This document shows positions 8,462 to 19,760 of a stretch of 44,781 nt of DNA, piece by piece. The notes beneath the pieces are model-generated. The model did no database searches, was not told the DNA's origin, and worked only from the letters and a program-made list of their open reading frames with translations. Positions within the stretch are counted from its first letter, which is position 1, and each line of letters opens with the position of its first letter. The translations under genes were made by a program, and so were the position numbers. Source of the DNA: an uncultured Holophagaceae bacterium (GTDB lineage: Bacteria > Acidobacteriota > Holophagae > Holophagales > Holophagaceae); NCBI GenBank assembly GCA_903927605.1, contig CAIYNT010000077.1:1-44781 (forward strand), in the 5' to 3' direction.

Positions 8462-9397
8462 TCAGGGGGCTGGAGGTCGCGAGTGGGTCGCGACCCATGC
8501 ATCGATGACCTTATGGACGCTAGGAATAGCCTTGGCCGTGGCCTCGATGCCGGCTTGCATGCAGCGTTTCTTCTGGGTGAAGTCGAGCATCCCGATGTCA
8601 CCGATGCCGGCGGGCGCAATGAGAATATCGGCGTCCTTCTTGGAGCGCTCGACATTGAGGGCGAACATGATGTTCGTGGCCTGGAGGGTGACGCCCACAA
8701 GATTGGTGATGTTGGTATTCCCGACGTTTGCACTGATATCCACGGCGATCACGATATCCGCGCCTTTGGTCCTGGCCACCGAGATGGGGATGTTGTCCAC
8801 CACACCGCCATCCACCAGGATTTTCCCCTGATGCTGGACCGGCTGGAATACGCCTGGGATGGCAGCACTCGCTCGGATGGCGCGAGCCACTGAGCCACTG
8901 TCGAGGACCACTTTGTGGCCCCAGTTGAGATCGGTCGCCACAGCAGCGAAGGGGATCTTCATGCTCTCGATGTTCGTCGTCTTGATATGGCTCTTGACCC
9001 AGGCTTCAAGTTTGTCACCCTTGGCGAACCCCATGCCCACGACGGCATTCATAACCCCGAAGTCGAAGAGATCATCCTTCTCAAGCTGGAAGGCAGTCCA
9101 TTCGAGATCGAAACTGCTGGTATCCGAGGCGTAGATCGCCCCGATGAGGCTGCCGACACTGGTGCCTACCACCATGTCGATGGGGATCTTCTCCTGTTCC
9201 AGGGCGCGGATGACACCCACGTGAGCGAAACCTCGCGCTGCGCCCCCACCCAGGACCAAGGCGATCTTGGGCTTCGGCGGAGGCCCCTGAGGGACCTGTG
9301 CTGCGGCGGTCTGCGGAACGGTGCCTGGCGGTCCCGTCTGACATGAAAAGCATAAAGCCAGCAGACCCGAGATCGCAAAAGCACCTACCGGGCGCAT
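8462..9397 (-). CDS. Patatin-like phospholipase (RssA-like), exported
   Basis: A 311-residue serine acyl hydrolase. The patatin core has the oxyanion loop GGGAARG (residues ~50-56), the nucleophile elbow GTSVG (~79-83) and the dyad aspartate in VDGGVVDN (~197-204). The N-terminus (MRPVGAFAISGLLALCFSC) is a signal peptide; the cysteine at its end could be lipidated, but CFSC is not a good lipobox, so secretion or lipidation is open. A Pro-rich linker follows. The ATG at 9397 has GGAG nine bases upstream. It is the first gene of the leftward operon and is divergent from the OPT transporter. Likely acts on envelope phospholipids; the substrate is inferred from the family only. Confidence 0.92.
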   Translation of the reverse strand: MRPVGAFAISGLLALCFSCQTGPPGTVPQTAAAQVPQGPPPKPKIALVLGGGAARGFAHVGVIRALEQEKIPIDMVVGTSVGSLIGAIYASDTSSFDLEWTAFQLEKDDLFDFGVMNAVVGMGFAKGDKLEAWVKSHIKTTNIESMKIPFAAVATDLNWGHKVVLDSGSVARAIRASAAIPGVFQPVQHQGKILVDGGVVDNIPISVARTKGADIVIAVDISANVGNTNITNLVGVTLQATNIMFALNVERSKKDADILIAPAGIGDIGMLDFTQKKRCMQAGIEATAKAIPSVHKVIDAWVATHSRPPAP

Positions 9398-9592
9398 GAA
9401 ACATTCTCCATGGACCGGGTGGTGGCTCGGTGAGTGCTCGGCTCCGCCTTTTTCATATCTTCCAGCCTATCCCAAATATCTTCAGGCACACTGGTCGGCG
9501 GTGAGTCCCAGCCTCCGCCCGGGACCACTCGCCTTTGGCCACCAACTTCCAATGAATCGAATCGTGTCACTTCATCGGCACCGGAGCATTAC

Positions 9593-11644
<2,052 letters not shown>

Positions 11645-11701
11645 GCCCCGTCCTGATCTCAAGGTTGCAGGCGCTATCCTATTACCCCGGAGGCGTCGCC
11701 C

Positions 11702-12019
11702 ATGGCCAGGCAGGTGAAGGAGGGGGGCCAGGTCCTCACCCGCAAACGTGCCAAGGTGCGCGAGCCGGGGATGTGGAAGGTGCTGCTGCACAACGATGAC
11801 TACACCACCCAGGAGTTCGTGGTGTTCCTTCTGAAGACGGTCTTTCGCAAGGCGGAGCCCGAGGCCACGGCCATCATGCTGGCCGTGCACCGGGCAGGTA
11901 TGGGCGTGGCTGGCATCTACACGCGGGATGTGGCGGAAACCCGGGCCGAACGCGGCCGCCAATTGGCGGAGCGGGAGGGCTTCCCCCTCCTCCTTACAGT
12001 AGAGGAGAACGATGCCTGA
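11702..12019 (+). CDS. clpS: ATP-dependent Clp protease adaptor ClpS
   Basis: A 105-residue N-recognin that binds proteins with bulky hydrophobic N-terminal residues (Leu, Phe, Trp, Tyr) and hands them to ClpA. The binding motif NDDYTTQEFVV (residues 31-41, with N31/D32 equivalent to the substrate amino-group ligands) and the following AVHRAG (H63) are intact, as is GIYTRDVAET. GGAGG lies 8 bases before the ATG. The 3' end overlaps clpA by eight bases, so the two are coupled. With Aat two genes on, this forms a full N-degron module. Confidence 0.96.
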   Translation: MARQVKEGGQVLTRKRAKVREPGMWKVLLHNDDYTTQEFVVFLLKTVFRKAEPEATAIMLAVHRAGMGVAGIYTRDVAETRAERGRQLAEREGFPLLLTVEENDA

Positions 12020-14258
12020 TGCCCCGCAGATCAGTCCCGAGCTGAACCAGGGTTTCCAGCGGGCCTTTGAGCTGGCCAAATCCCGCCGTCACGAGGATGT
12101 GGCCCTGGAACATTTGCTGCTGGCGCTGCTGGATGATACTCACACCGCCCGGGTCCTGAAGGGCTGCGGCGTGAAGCTGGATACCCTTCGAGCCGACCTG
12201 GAGGGAGTGCTGGAAAGAACCTTTGAACTGGTGCCCGAGGGTGAGGCCTTCCAGCCCCACAGCACGCTTGGCTTCATCCGGGTGGTGGAGCGGGCCCTTG
12301 TCCACGCCTTCAGCTCCGGCAAGCCGACCGTGCAGGGCGGTGAGCTGCTGCCGGCCTTTCTGGAAGAGGACTCCAGCCATGCGCATCAGCTCCTTGAGCA
12401 GCACGGCGTCAAGCGCCTGGCCCTGCTGAAGGTGCTGAGCCATGGTCCTGGTGTGCCCAAGGCCCCTCCAAAGAAACAACCCGCCGCGGAAGAGGAATCA
12501 GAAACCACCGTGGCCGAGAACCCCCTGGAAGCCTATGCCACCGACCTGGTGGCCCGGGCCGCAGCGGGTCGGCTGGATCCCCTGGTGGGTCGCGAGGCGG
12601 AGATCACGCGCATGGCCCAGGTGCTCTGCCGGCGTCGCAAGAACAATCCCCTGCTGGTGGGCGAACCCGGCGTGGGCAAGACCGCCATCGTCGAAGGCCT
12701 GGCCCGCCGCATTCATGAAGGCAAAGTTCCGGAACCCCTCAAGGCCGCGAGGATCTTCGCCCTCGACCTGGGCGCACTCCTGGCCGGGAGTCGCTACCGC
12801 GGAGACTTCGAAGAGCGCCTCAAGGCCGTGCTCAAGGCGCTGGGCGAACAACCCGGAGCCATCCTCTTCGTGGATGAGATGCACACCTTGGTTGGTGCGG
12901 GTGCCACCAGCGGCGGGGCCATGGACGCGGCCAATCTGCTGAAGCCGGCGCTGGCCTCCGGCGACCTCCGCTGCATCGGTGCCACCACCTTCCAGGATCT
13001 GAAGGGCTCCCTGGACCGGGATCGGGCCCTCTCCCGCCGCTTCCAGGTGGTGGAAGTGAATGAGCCTTCGGTCGAGGATGCCCTCAGTGTTCTGCAGGGC
13101 CTGAAGACGGCCTATGAATCCCACCATGGCGTGACCTACTCGGCTGATGCACTAGAGGCCGCCGTTCGATTGGCCTCTAAACACCTGCCGGACCGCAGAC
13201 TGCCGGACAGCGCCCTTGACGTGGTGGACGAGGCCGGTGCCGCGCAGAAACTCCTGCCGAAAAAGGCCCGGGTCAAACGGATCGGCCCGGCGGAAATCGA
13301 GACCGTGGTGGCCCGCATGGCGCGGGTGCCCGTGGCCTCGGTCAGTGCGGACGATAGAGAGGCCCTGGCCACGCTCGAAGCTGCGCTTCGAGCACAGATA
13401 TTTGGGCAGGATCCCGCATGTGAAACGGTGGCCGGCGCCATCAAGCTCGCACGCTCGGGTCTGCGGGACCCGCTGAAGCCCATGGGTTGTTTCCTGTTCG
13501 CCGGACCCACGGGAGTTGGGAAGACAGAACTCTCGAAGCAGCTGGCCAAGGCCCTGGGGATCGCCTTCCTCCGCTTCGACATGAGCGAGTACCAGGAGAA
13601 GCACGCCGTGGCCCGGCTCATCGGCGCGCCGCCGGGTTATGTGGGCTACGAGGAAGGTGGCCTGCTCACCGATGCCATCCGCAAGCAGCCCCATGCGGTT
13701 CTGCTGCTGGACGAGCTGGAGAAGGCCCATCCGGACCTCTTTGGCGTGCTGCTGCAGGTTATGGACCATGCCTCGCTCACGGACAGTCATGGCCGCAGCG
13801 CCGACTTCCGGCACACGGTGATCGTCATGACCACCAATGTGGGAGCTCGGGAACTGTCGGCCCGGCAAGTAGGCTTCGCCGAGGCCGGGGCGCGCAAATC
13901 CGCCACTGGGACCATCGAGAAGGCCTTCAGCCCCGAGTTCCGCAACCGCCTCGACGCCATCCTGCAGTTCGCGCCCTTGGGTCGCGCCGAGATGGAACGG
14001 GTGGCGGACAAGCACCTGCGCGAGCTTGAATCCCAGTTGGCCGAGAAGTCCGTCACCCTCGCTTGCACGCCCAAGGCTCGGGCCTGGCTGGCTGAGAAGG
14101 GCTACGACCCGGCCTTCGGTGCTCGGCCCATGGCCCGGCTCATCGAGCGCGAACTGCGACGCCCTCTGGCCGAGGCCCTGCTCTTCGGACCCCTGGCCAA
14201 AGGCGGCACGGCCACGGTGGACCTCAAGGAAGACCGGCTATGCCTGTCTTTCGGCTGA
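12012..14258 (+). CDS. clpA: ATP-dependent Clp protease ATP-binding subunit ClpA
   Basis: A 748-residue AAA+ unfoldase that feeds substrates to ClpP. It has an N-terminal Clp repeat domain (~1-145) for ClpS, a first AAA+ module with Walker [10 protein letters not shown] (~220) and Walker [10 protein letters not shown], and a second with Walker [10 protein letters not shown] (~500) and Walker [15 protein letters not shown]. The ClpP-docking loop, IGL in E. coli ClpA, is here RQVGFAEAG, so VGF is the likely docking tripeptide. The C-terminal small domain keeps [22 protein letters not shown]. Starts at ATG 12012 with AGAGGAG just upstream. No clpP is present in this window, so the peptidase must be encoded elsewhere. 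Confidence 0.97.
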   Translation: MPDAPQISPELNQGFQRAFELAKSRRHEDVALEHLLLALLDDTHTARVLKGCGVKLDTLRADLEGVLERTFELVPEGEAFQPHSTLGFIRVVERALVHAFSSGKPTVQGGELLPAFLEEDSSHAHQLLEQHGVKRLALLKVLSHGPGVPKAPPKKQPAAEEESETTVAENPLEAYATDLVARAAAGRLDPLVGREAEITRMAQVLCRRRKNNPLLVGEPGVGKTAIVEGLARRIHEGKVPEPLKAARIFALDLGALLAGSRYRGDFEERLKAVLKALGEQPGAILFVDEMHTLVGAGATSGGAMDAANLLKPALASGDLRCIGATTFQDLKGSLDRDRALSRRFQVVEVNEPSVEDALSVLQGLKTAYESHHGVTYSADALEAAVRLASKHLPDRRLPDSALDVVDEAGAAQKLLPKKARVKRIGPAEIETVVARMARVPVASVSADDREALATLEAALRAQIFGQDPACETVAGAIKLARSGLRDPLKPMGCFLFAGPTGVGKTELSKQLAKALGIAFLRFDMSEYQEKHAVARLIGAPPGYVGYEEGGLLTDAIRKQPHAVLLLDELEKAHPDLFGVLLQVMDHASLTDSHGRSADFRHTVIVMTTNVGARELSARQVGFAEAGARKSATGTIEKAFSPEFRNRLDAILQFAPLGRAEMERVADKHLRELESQLAEKSVTLACTPKARAWLAEKGYDPAFGARPMARLIERELRRPLAEALLFGPLAKGGTATVDLKEDRLCLSFG

Positions 14259-14920
14259 CGAAGAAACTGATCTTCCCGGATCCGGAGCTGGCGGAGGACG
14301 GATTGCTGGCCATCGGCGGCGACCTTTCCATTCCCCGCCTCCTGCTGGCCTACCGCAGCGGCATCTTCCCCTGGTACGGGGAGGGCGATCCCTTGTTGTG
14401 GTGGTCGCCACCGGAGCGGGCCGTACTGAAGCCGGGTCATTTGCATCTGTCGGCCAGGACTCGCCGCTGCCTCAGGCACCGTCCTTTCGAGGTCCGCTTC
14501 GATTCGGCTTTCGAGGCGGTCATCAGCCGTTGTTCCCAGGTCCCCCGCCCTGGCCAGGATGGCACCTGGATCACACCGGAGATGCATGACGCCTATGTCG
14601 CCCTCCATCGGGCGGGCCACGCCCACAGCGTGGAGGCATGGCGGGATGGTGAGCTGAGGGGTGGCCTCTACGGCGTTTCCATCGGAGGGGCTTTCTTCGG
14701 TGAGAGCATGTTCAGCCTTGAGCCCAATGCGAGCCGTGCGGCCCTGGCGGCCCTGGACGCGCGGCTCGCCGCCTGGGGGTTCACGATGCTGGATGGGCAA
14801 CTGCCTCACGAGGGATTGGTGGCCTACGGATTCAATACGGTGCCGAGGGTTCTCTTCCTGGCAGAGCTGGCCGCGGCCCTTGGCATCGGGAGTCGGGTAG
14901 GAAGCTGGGCAGAACGTTAG
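14240..14920 (+). CDS. aat: Leucyl/phenylalanyl-tRNA-protein transferase
   Basis: A 226-residue cytoplasmic enzyme that adds Leu or Phe from charged tRNA to proteins beginning with Lys or Arg, making them ClpS substrates. Signatures present: GLLAIGGDLSIPRLL, YRSGIFPWYGEGDPLLWWSPPER, GTWITPEMHDAY, HSVEAW, GGLYGVSIGGAFFGESMFS and DGQLPHE near the C-terminus. The ATG at 14240 lies inside the clpA coding region, overlapping it by 19 bases; such overlap supports one transcript clpS-clpA-aat. The length is close to that of E. coli Aat (234). All steps of the bacterial Leu/N-degron route except ClpP are therefore in one operon. Confidence 0.96.
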   Translation: MPVFRLTKKLIFPDPELAEDGLLAIGGDLSIPRLLLAYRSGIFPWYGEGDPLLWWSPPERAVLKPGHLHLSARTRRCLRHRPFEVRFDSAFEAVISRCSQVPRPGQDGTWITPEMHDAYVALHRAGHAHSVEAWRDGELRGGLYGVSIGGAFFGESMFSLEPNASRAALAALDARLAAWGFTMLDGQLPHEGLVAYGFNTVPRVLFLAELAAALGIGSRVGSWAER

Positions 14921-14975
14921 GAAAATAAGGCCCAGGCATGGCTATCATGCAGTCAGGTACAACCCGAGGGCTCCC

Positions 14976-16241
14976 ATGCTGACGATCTCGGAATCGCGAC
15001 TTTCCCCACGTCACACCATCGCGCTCGTGATGGCCGGGGGGCGCGGCCGGCGCTTGATGGAGCTCACGGACTACTACTCCAAGCCGGGTCTCGATTTCGG
15101 CGGCAAGTACCGCATCATCGACTTCACACTGTCGAACTGCGTGAACTCTGGATTTCGCCGGATCATGGTGCTCACGCAGTACAACTCGCACAAGCTGCTC
15201 GAGCACCTCCAGTTCGGGTGGACCTTCCTGCCGGACAAGTTGAACGAGTTTGTCCACGTGCTCCCGGCCCAGCAGAGCTTCGACAAGAACGCCTGGTACA
15301 GTGGCACCGCGGACGCGGTCTACCAGAACCTCAGCAGCATCCAGTCGGCCAATCCCAAGAATGTCCTGATCCTCGCCGGTGACCACATCTACCGGATGGA
15401 TTACAAGCTGTTCCTCCAGGACCATCTCGACCATCAGGCGGATATGTCCATCGCTTGCCTTGAGGTACCTCGGGATGCCGCACGGGAATTCGGGATCGCC
15501 CATGTGGATGACGAGGATCGCATTGTGTCCTTCGTGGAGAAGCCGGAGGACCCACCGGCGATCCCCGGCAAGCCCGATCGCGCCTTCGCCTCCATGGGTA
15601 TCTACTTGTTCAATGCGGAATTCCTCTACAAAGCGCTCATCCGTGATGCCGAGGATCCGAACTCTGGACACGACTTCGGCAAGGACATCATCCCCAAGCT
15701 GGTGCACGAATCCAGGGTCTTCGCCCACCGTTTTGAAAGCAGCTGTATCCCGAATCCAGGGCACCCGGAGCCCTACTGGCGGGACGTGGGCACCGTGGAC
15801 TCCTACTGGGAGGCCAACATGGACCTGACCAGCGTACTGCCAGCCCTGAACCTCTACGACGAAACTTGGCCCATCACTACGCACCAAATGCAGCTGCCAC
15901 CCGCAAAATTCGTCCATGCCGGTGAGATGCGCAACGGCGTGGCCCTTTCCAGTCTGGTGTCCGGTGCCTGTGTTATCTCCGGCGCCCATGTTCACCATTC
16001 CCTGCTCTCCAGCCGTGTCTTCGTGCATTCCCATGCCCGCCTAGACGGAGTCATGGTGCTTCCGGACTGCGACATCGGCCGCCACGCCCGTCTCCGACGC
16101 TGCATCCTGGGCCGGGACTGCCACATCCCAGAGGGGCTCATCGTGGGGGAGGACCCTGAGGAGGATGCCCGCCGATTCCGCCGCACCGCGGGAGGGGTCA
16201 CGCTCGTCACCCAGCGCATGCTGAACCAGCTGGAGTCCTAG
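14976..16241 (+). CDS. glgC: Glucose-1-phosphate adenylyltransferase (ADP-glucose pyrophosphorylase)
   Basis: A 421-residue enzyme making ADP-glucose from ATP and glucose-1-phosphate, the committed step of glycogen synthesis. The nucleotide-binding start ALVMAGGRGRRLMELT, the GGKYRIIDFTLSNCVNSG core, AGDHIYRMDY and VGTVDSYWEANMDL are all characteristic. The C-terminal part has the left-handed beta-helix pattern (repeated hydrophobics, e.g. ISGAHVHHSLLSSRVFVHSHARLDGVMVLPDCDIG), where allosteric control occurs in this family. GAGGG sits 5 bases before the ATG. Three bases separate it from glgA. In the family the activator depends on the host's main carbon route; it cannot be read off here. Confidence 0.96.
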   Translation: MLTISESRLSPRHTIALVMAGGRGRRLMELTDYYSKPGLDFGGKYRIIDFTLSNCVNSGFRRIMVLTQYNSHKLLEHLQFGWTFLPDKLNEFVHVLPAQQSFDKNAWYSGTADAVYQNLSSIQSANPKNVLILAGDHIYRMDYKLFLQDHLDHQADMSIACLEVPRDAAREFGIAHVDDEDRIVSFVEKPEDPPAIPGKPDRAFASMGIYLFNAEFLYKALIRDAEDPNSGHDFGKDIIPKLVHESRVFAHRFESSCIPNPGHPEPYWRDVGTVDSYWEANMDLTSVLPALNLYDETWPITTHQMQLPPAKFVHAGEMRNGVALSSLVSGACVISGAHVHHSLLSSRVFVHSHARLDGVMVLPDCDIGRHARLRRCILGRDCHIPEGLIVGEDPEEDARRFRRTAGGVTLVTQRMLNQLES

Positions 16242-16244
16242 ATT

Positions 16245-17678
16245 TTGAGCATTCTGTTCGTTGCGTCTGAACTGTTCCCCTATGTCAAGACTGGTGGCCT
16301 GGGTGATGTGATGGCAGCCCTGCCCAGGGCCATGCGTGCCCTGGGTGCCGATGTGCGGTTCCTGGTGCCCGCCTATCCGGCCATTCGCTCGGCGGTTGAT
16401 GTCCTGGGCGAAGCCGCCGCCCTTCCGGAACTCATGGGGGGCGGACCGGCTCGGATCCTCCGGGCCGAAGCACCCGGCTTGCCTCTCTACCTGCTGGACC
16501 AGCCGGCCTTCTTCGACCGCCCCGGAAATCCCTACGGCTATCCGGAGGATCTTGCCCGGCGCTTTGCTGCCTTGGCCTGGGCTGCGGCGCACCTGGGCCG
16601 CAAGGGAGATGTCGATGGCTGGCGGCCGGATGTGGTGCACGGCCACGACTGGCCCACGGGGCTCATGCCAGCCTATGTGGCCAATGGTGAGGGCCCACGC
16701 CCGGCCACCGTGATGACCATCCACAACATCGCCTTCCAGGGACGGTTTCCCCCCTCGCTGCTGGCCGACCTTTGGCTCCCCCGGCACGCCTTCACTCCTG
16801 AAGGTGTCGAATTCCACGGCGACATCTGTTTCCTCAAGGCCGGCCTGAAGCTGGCAGACCGCCTCAGCACCGTGAGCCCCACCTATGCCCGCGAGATCCA
16901 GCACGCCGGCGGACACGGTCTCGAAGGCCTGCTGGCGCATCGGAACGGGAGCCTATGGGGGATCATCAATGGGGTGGACCGGGATGTGTGGAATCCGGCG
17001 AAGGACCCGAACCTCGTCAGTCGCTATGATCTGAAGCACCCGGCCCGTCGGTTGCCGAACCGAGTGGATTTCCAGCGGAGGATGGGGCTTCATGAGGATC
17101 CGGACGCGCCGATCTTCGCGGCGGTGAGCCGCCTGGATCCGCTGAAGGGCTTGGATCTGGTCCTGGATAACGTGGACCACCTGGTGTCCAGCGGTGCCCA
17201 GCTGGCTGTGCTCGGCACCGGCGATCCGCACGCGGAGGGTGCCTTCCTGCAGGCGGCCCAGCGCCACCCGGGGCGTGTGGCCGTGTTCATCGGCTATGAC
17301 GAGGCCCTCGCGCGCCGGGCCTTCTCGGCCGCCGACGTGGTTCTGGTGCCCTCGCGCCAAGAACCCTGCGGGTTGACCCAGCTCTATGCCCAGGCCTACG
17401 GGGCCCTTCCTCTGGTGCGACGCACGGGTGGGTTGGCCGACACAGTGGTGGGCGTTTCTGAAACGACCCTTGCGGATGGCACGGCCACCGGCTTCATGTT
17501 CGATACGGCCAGTGGTTGGGCCCTGGGTGAAGCCATCAACCGGGCCCTCGCCCTGTTCCGCGATCCTGCCGCCTGGCGCCAGGTCCAGCGGCGGGGGATG
17601 ATGACGGAATTCGGCTGGGAGGGTCCGGCCAAGGCCTACCTCGACCTGTATGCGACCATTCCAGCAAAGGGAGTCTGA
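16245..17678 (+). CDS. glgA: Glycogen synthase (ADP-glucose)
   Basis: A 477-residue GT5 glycosyltransferase that extends alpha-1,4-glucan from ADP-glucose. The N-terminal ADP-glucose motif KTGGLGDV (K15) is intact, as are HGHDWPTGLMP, MTIHNIAFQG and the C-terminal catalytic segment SRQEPCGLTQLYAQAYG followed by VRRTGGLADTV. The start is TTG at 16245, only three bases after the glgC stop, with GGAG inside the glgC end at about 9 bases; a rare start may tune the ratio to GlgC. Length is identical to E. coli GlgA (477). Followed one base later by pgi. Confidence 0.96.
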   Translation: MSILFVASELFPYVKTGGLGDVMAALPRAMRALGADVRFLVPAYPAIRSAVDVLGEAAALPELMGGGPARILRAEAPGLPLYLLDQPAFFDRPGNPYGYPEDLARRFAALAWAAAHLGRKGDVDGWRPDVVHGHDWPTGLMPAYVANGEGPRPATVMTIHNIAFQGRFPPSLLADLWLPRHAFTPEGVEFHGDICFLKAGLKLADRLSTVSPTYAREIQHAGGHGLEGLLAHRNGSLWGIINGVDRDVWNPAKDPNLVSRYDLKHPARRLPNRVDFQRRMGLHEDPDAPIFAAVSRLDPLKGLDLVLDNVDHLVSSGAQLAVLGTGDPHAEGAFLQAAQRHPGRVAVFIGYDEALARRAFSAADVVLVPSRQEPCGLTQLYAQAYGALPLVRRTGGLADTVVGVSETTLADGTATGFMFDTASGWALGEAINRALALFRDPAAWRQVQRRGMMTEFGWEGPAKAYLDLYATIPAKGV

Positions 17679-17679
17679 G

Positions 17680-18816
17680 ATGGACATCCGCCCGCGTTGG
17701 CAAACCATCAAGGCGCATTCCATGGGAGGTTGGCGGGCTGTGGCCGAGCCGACCCTGCCCACCTTGGATTCCAACCGGCGCCTGCTCTGGTGCGGCATCG
17801 GGGGTTCCCTTCTGCCCTCGGAGACCCTGGTGCGTGCCTTCGGGGACGACCGCGCTTTCCGGAACTGGGTGCCCCTGGCATCGCCCGAGCCGGTCCCGGA
17901 TTTCCGCCTCCAGTCTGGCGACCAGCTGGTCTTCGCCTCCAAGAGCGGGAAGACCCTGGAACTCTGGACCTGGATCGCCCGCCTTCGAGCTCAGGCGGGA
18001 TTCAAAGAACTCGCTGAACCGATCCTCATCACACAGGACGATGCCAATCCCCTGGCCACCTGGGGCCGGGCGAATGGCTGCCGCATCCTACCGATCCCCG
18101 TGGAGGTGGGTGGCCGGTTCTCGGCCTTCACGCCCATTGGCACCCTGCCCTTGGCCTGGTTGGGCCGCGATGCCTCCGCCTTTCTTCGGGGTGGGCGGGA
18201 AGTCGTCGCCCAGGTCGAGGCGGATCGCGGACCCTGGCGCGACCGGATCGCCGGCACGGTGGACCTGCTCCTCGATGCGCACCAGCGCGGCATCACCGAG
18301 TGGGTGCTTATGCCCTATGCCATGCGCCTCGACAGCCTGTCCGCCTGGTGGGTCCAGCTCATCGCGGAGTCCCTGGGGAAGGTGGCGAAGGATGGCACCC
18401 GCAAAGGTTTCACACCCATCCGGGCCGTGGGACCCGTCGATCAGCACAGCCAGCTGCAGCGCTGGATGGCGGGCCCCCGGAACCTCGGCGTGATCGTGAT
18501 GACGGTGGATGGAACCCCAGCGCACGAAAAACTGGACCCTCCTGCGGGCTCACCTTATCCGAGCCTGGCCTCGCTCCAGGGCACTGACATCCTCCGCGCC
18601 CAGGCCGTGGGTTCAGCCGAGGCCCTCGAGGCAGCAGGTGTGCCCATCCTGCGCTGGTCCATGCCCGAGCTAGATGAGCATGAACTGGGTGCTTTCATGA
18701 TGGCCTGGCAGACGATTGTGGGACTGCTCGGCATGGCCTTGGAGGTTGATCCCTTCGATCAACCCGAAGTAGAAGATGGAAAGAAGCGCACCTTCAAGCG
18801 GCTTGGGCTGGCCTGA
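17680..18816 (+). CDS. pgi: Glucose-6-phosphate isomerase, short form
   Basis: A 378-residue sugar-phosphate isomerase interconverting glucose-6-phosphate and fructose-6-phosphate. It has the SIS-fold signatures WCGIGGSLLPSET, FASKSGKTLELW, VGGRFSAFTPIGTLPLAWLG and the active-site segment VDQHSQLQRWM, with a final FDQPEVEDGKK in the usual C-terminal position. It is much shorter than E. coli Pgi (549), like compact bacterial forms. The ATG at 17680 has AAGGGAG at 6 bases; one base separates it from the glgA stop. Clustering with glgC-glgA ties it to glycogen turnover at the hexose-phosphate branch point. Convergent with the HDOD gene. Confidence 0.93.
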   Translation: MDIRPRWQTIKAHSMGGWRAVAEPTLPTLDSNRRLLWCGIGGSLLPSETLVRAFGDDRAFRNWVPLASPEPVPDFRLQSGDQLVFASKSGKTLELWTWIARLRAQAGFKELAEPILITQDDANPLATWGRANGCRILPIPVEVGGRFSAFTPIGTLPLAWLGRDASAFLRGGREVVAQVEADRGPWRDRIAGTVDLLLDAHQRGITEWVLMPYAMRLDSLSAWWVQLIAESLGKVAKDGTRKGFTPIRAVGPVDQHSQLQRWMAGPRNLGVIVMTVDGTPAHEKLDPPAGSPYPSLASLQGTDILRAQAVGSAEALEAAGVPILRWSMPELDEHELGAFMMAWQTIVGLLGMALEVDPFDQPEVEDGKKRTFKRLGLA

Positions 18817-18825
18817 AGAGTGCGC

Positions 18826-19674
18826 TCAGAAATCAGCGATGAGGGCCTTGTCCCATTCGAGGGCTTCCAGGGCCCCGGCCCGATGCCTCTGATAGGTCTC
18901 GTCATCCAACTGCAGAATGTCCATGGCCTCCCAGGTGGCCCCTGCGAGGGAGTCTGGACTGCCAAGGCCGATTTGGAGATCGATGGCCATCTGGTTGCCA
19001 AGGGCCACCAGGGCCACCAGCCTGCGGTGCTCCGTCGGTGCCCGAAGGGGATCGTGGTGCCAACGCACCACCGCCTCGATGCTTTCTGAAAGATTCCAGG
19101 ATCCGAGCAGAGCCTCACCCACCATGGCATGGTCGAATCCGAAGGTGTCGAGTTCCATGGGAAGGCCGTCGTCTCCCTGGTCATGGATGCGACGCAGCAA
19201 GGCGCCGTAGGCTTCTGGGAATTTCAGGGCCAGAACGCTCTTCCCGATGTCGTGCATCAGTCCCGCCAGGAAGACCTCCTCGGTGATGGCAAAGCGCAGG
19301 GTCCTGCTGAACGCGCTTCCCGTGATGGCAGCCACCAGGGCGTGCTCCCAGAGGAGGCGCTCCTGGAAGCCGCCGGGGCCTCGGGTGAGAAGGTTTTTGA
19401 CGCTGGAGGCGATCACCACGCTACGAGCGGTGGGAAAGCCCAGGGTCATGATCGCCTCGGTCAAAGTGGTGACCTCTCTCATGCGGCCGAACATGGCCGA
19501 GTTGGCGATCCTCAGGAGCTGCGCGGAAAGCGCCTGGTCAGTCCGGATCAGATTCTGGAGGTCCTCTGACGAAGTGTCCGAATCCGTCGAGATCCGGATG
19601 GCCCGAGTGGCCACCTGAGGCAGGGGTGGCAACTCCCCGAGGTTCCGGATGACATCTTGGGGGGTCATGGGCAT
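18826..19674 (-). CDS. HDOD domain protein (putative signalling/regulatory)
   Basis: A protein of ~282 residues dominated by one HDOD domain, a relative of HD phosphohydrolases usually found in bacterial signalling and stress regulators. The start LGELPPLPQVATRAIRI and LIRTDQALSAQLLRIANSAMFG are family hallmarks. Unlike many HDOD proteins it keeps an HD pair, in LMHDIGKSVLAL, and a later WHHDP, so metal binding is conceivable. There is no partner output domain. I chose the ATG at 19674, preceded by GAGGG at about 8 bases; an in-frame ATG at 19716 would add 14 polar residues without a good ribosome site. Downstream of the GAF gene on the same strand and convergent with pgi by 9 bases, so a link to glycogen control is only suggested by position. 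Confidence 0.85.
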   Translation of the reverse strand: MPMTPQDVIRNLGELPPLPQVATRAIRISTDSDTSSEDLQNLIRTDQALSAQLLRIANSAMFGRMREVTTLTEAIMTLGFPTARSVVIASSVKNLLTRGPGGFQERLLWEHALVAAITGSAFSRTLRFAITEEVFLAGLMHDIGKSVLALKFPEAYGALLRRIHDQGDDGLPMELDTFGFDHAMVGEALLGSWNLSESIEAVVRWHHDPLRAPTEHRRLVALVALGNQMAIDLQIGLGSPDSLAGATWEAMDILQLDDETYQRHRAGALEALEWDKALIADF

Positions 19675-19760
19675 GGGGGCATCCCTCGTGCAGGGTTCAT
19701 CCGAACTCATCCTCATCCGGACCGAAAGACATGAATTCGGTGTTCTGCGACGCCGTGCCC

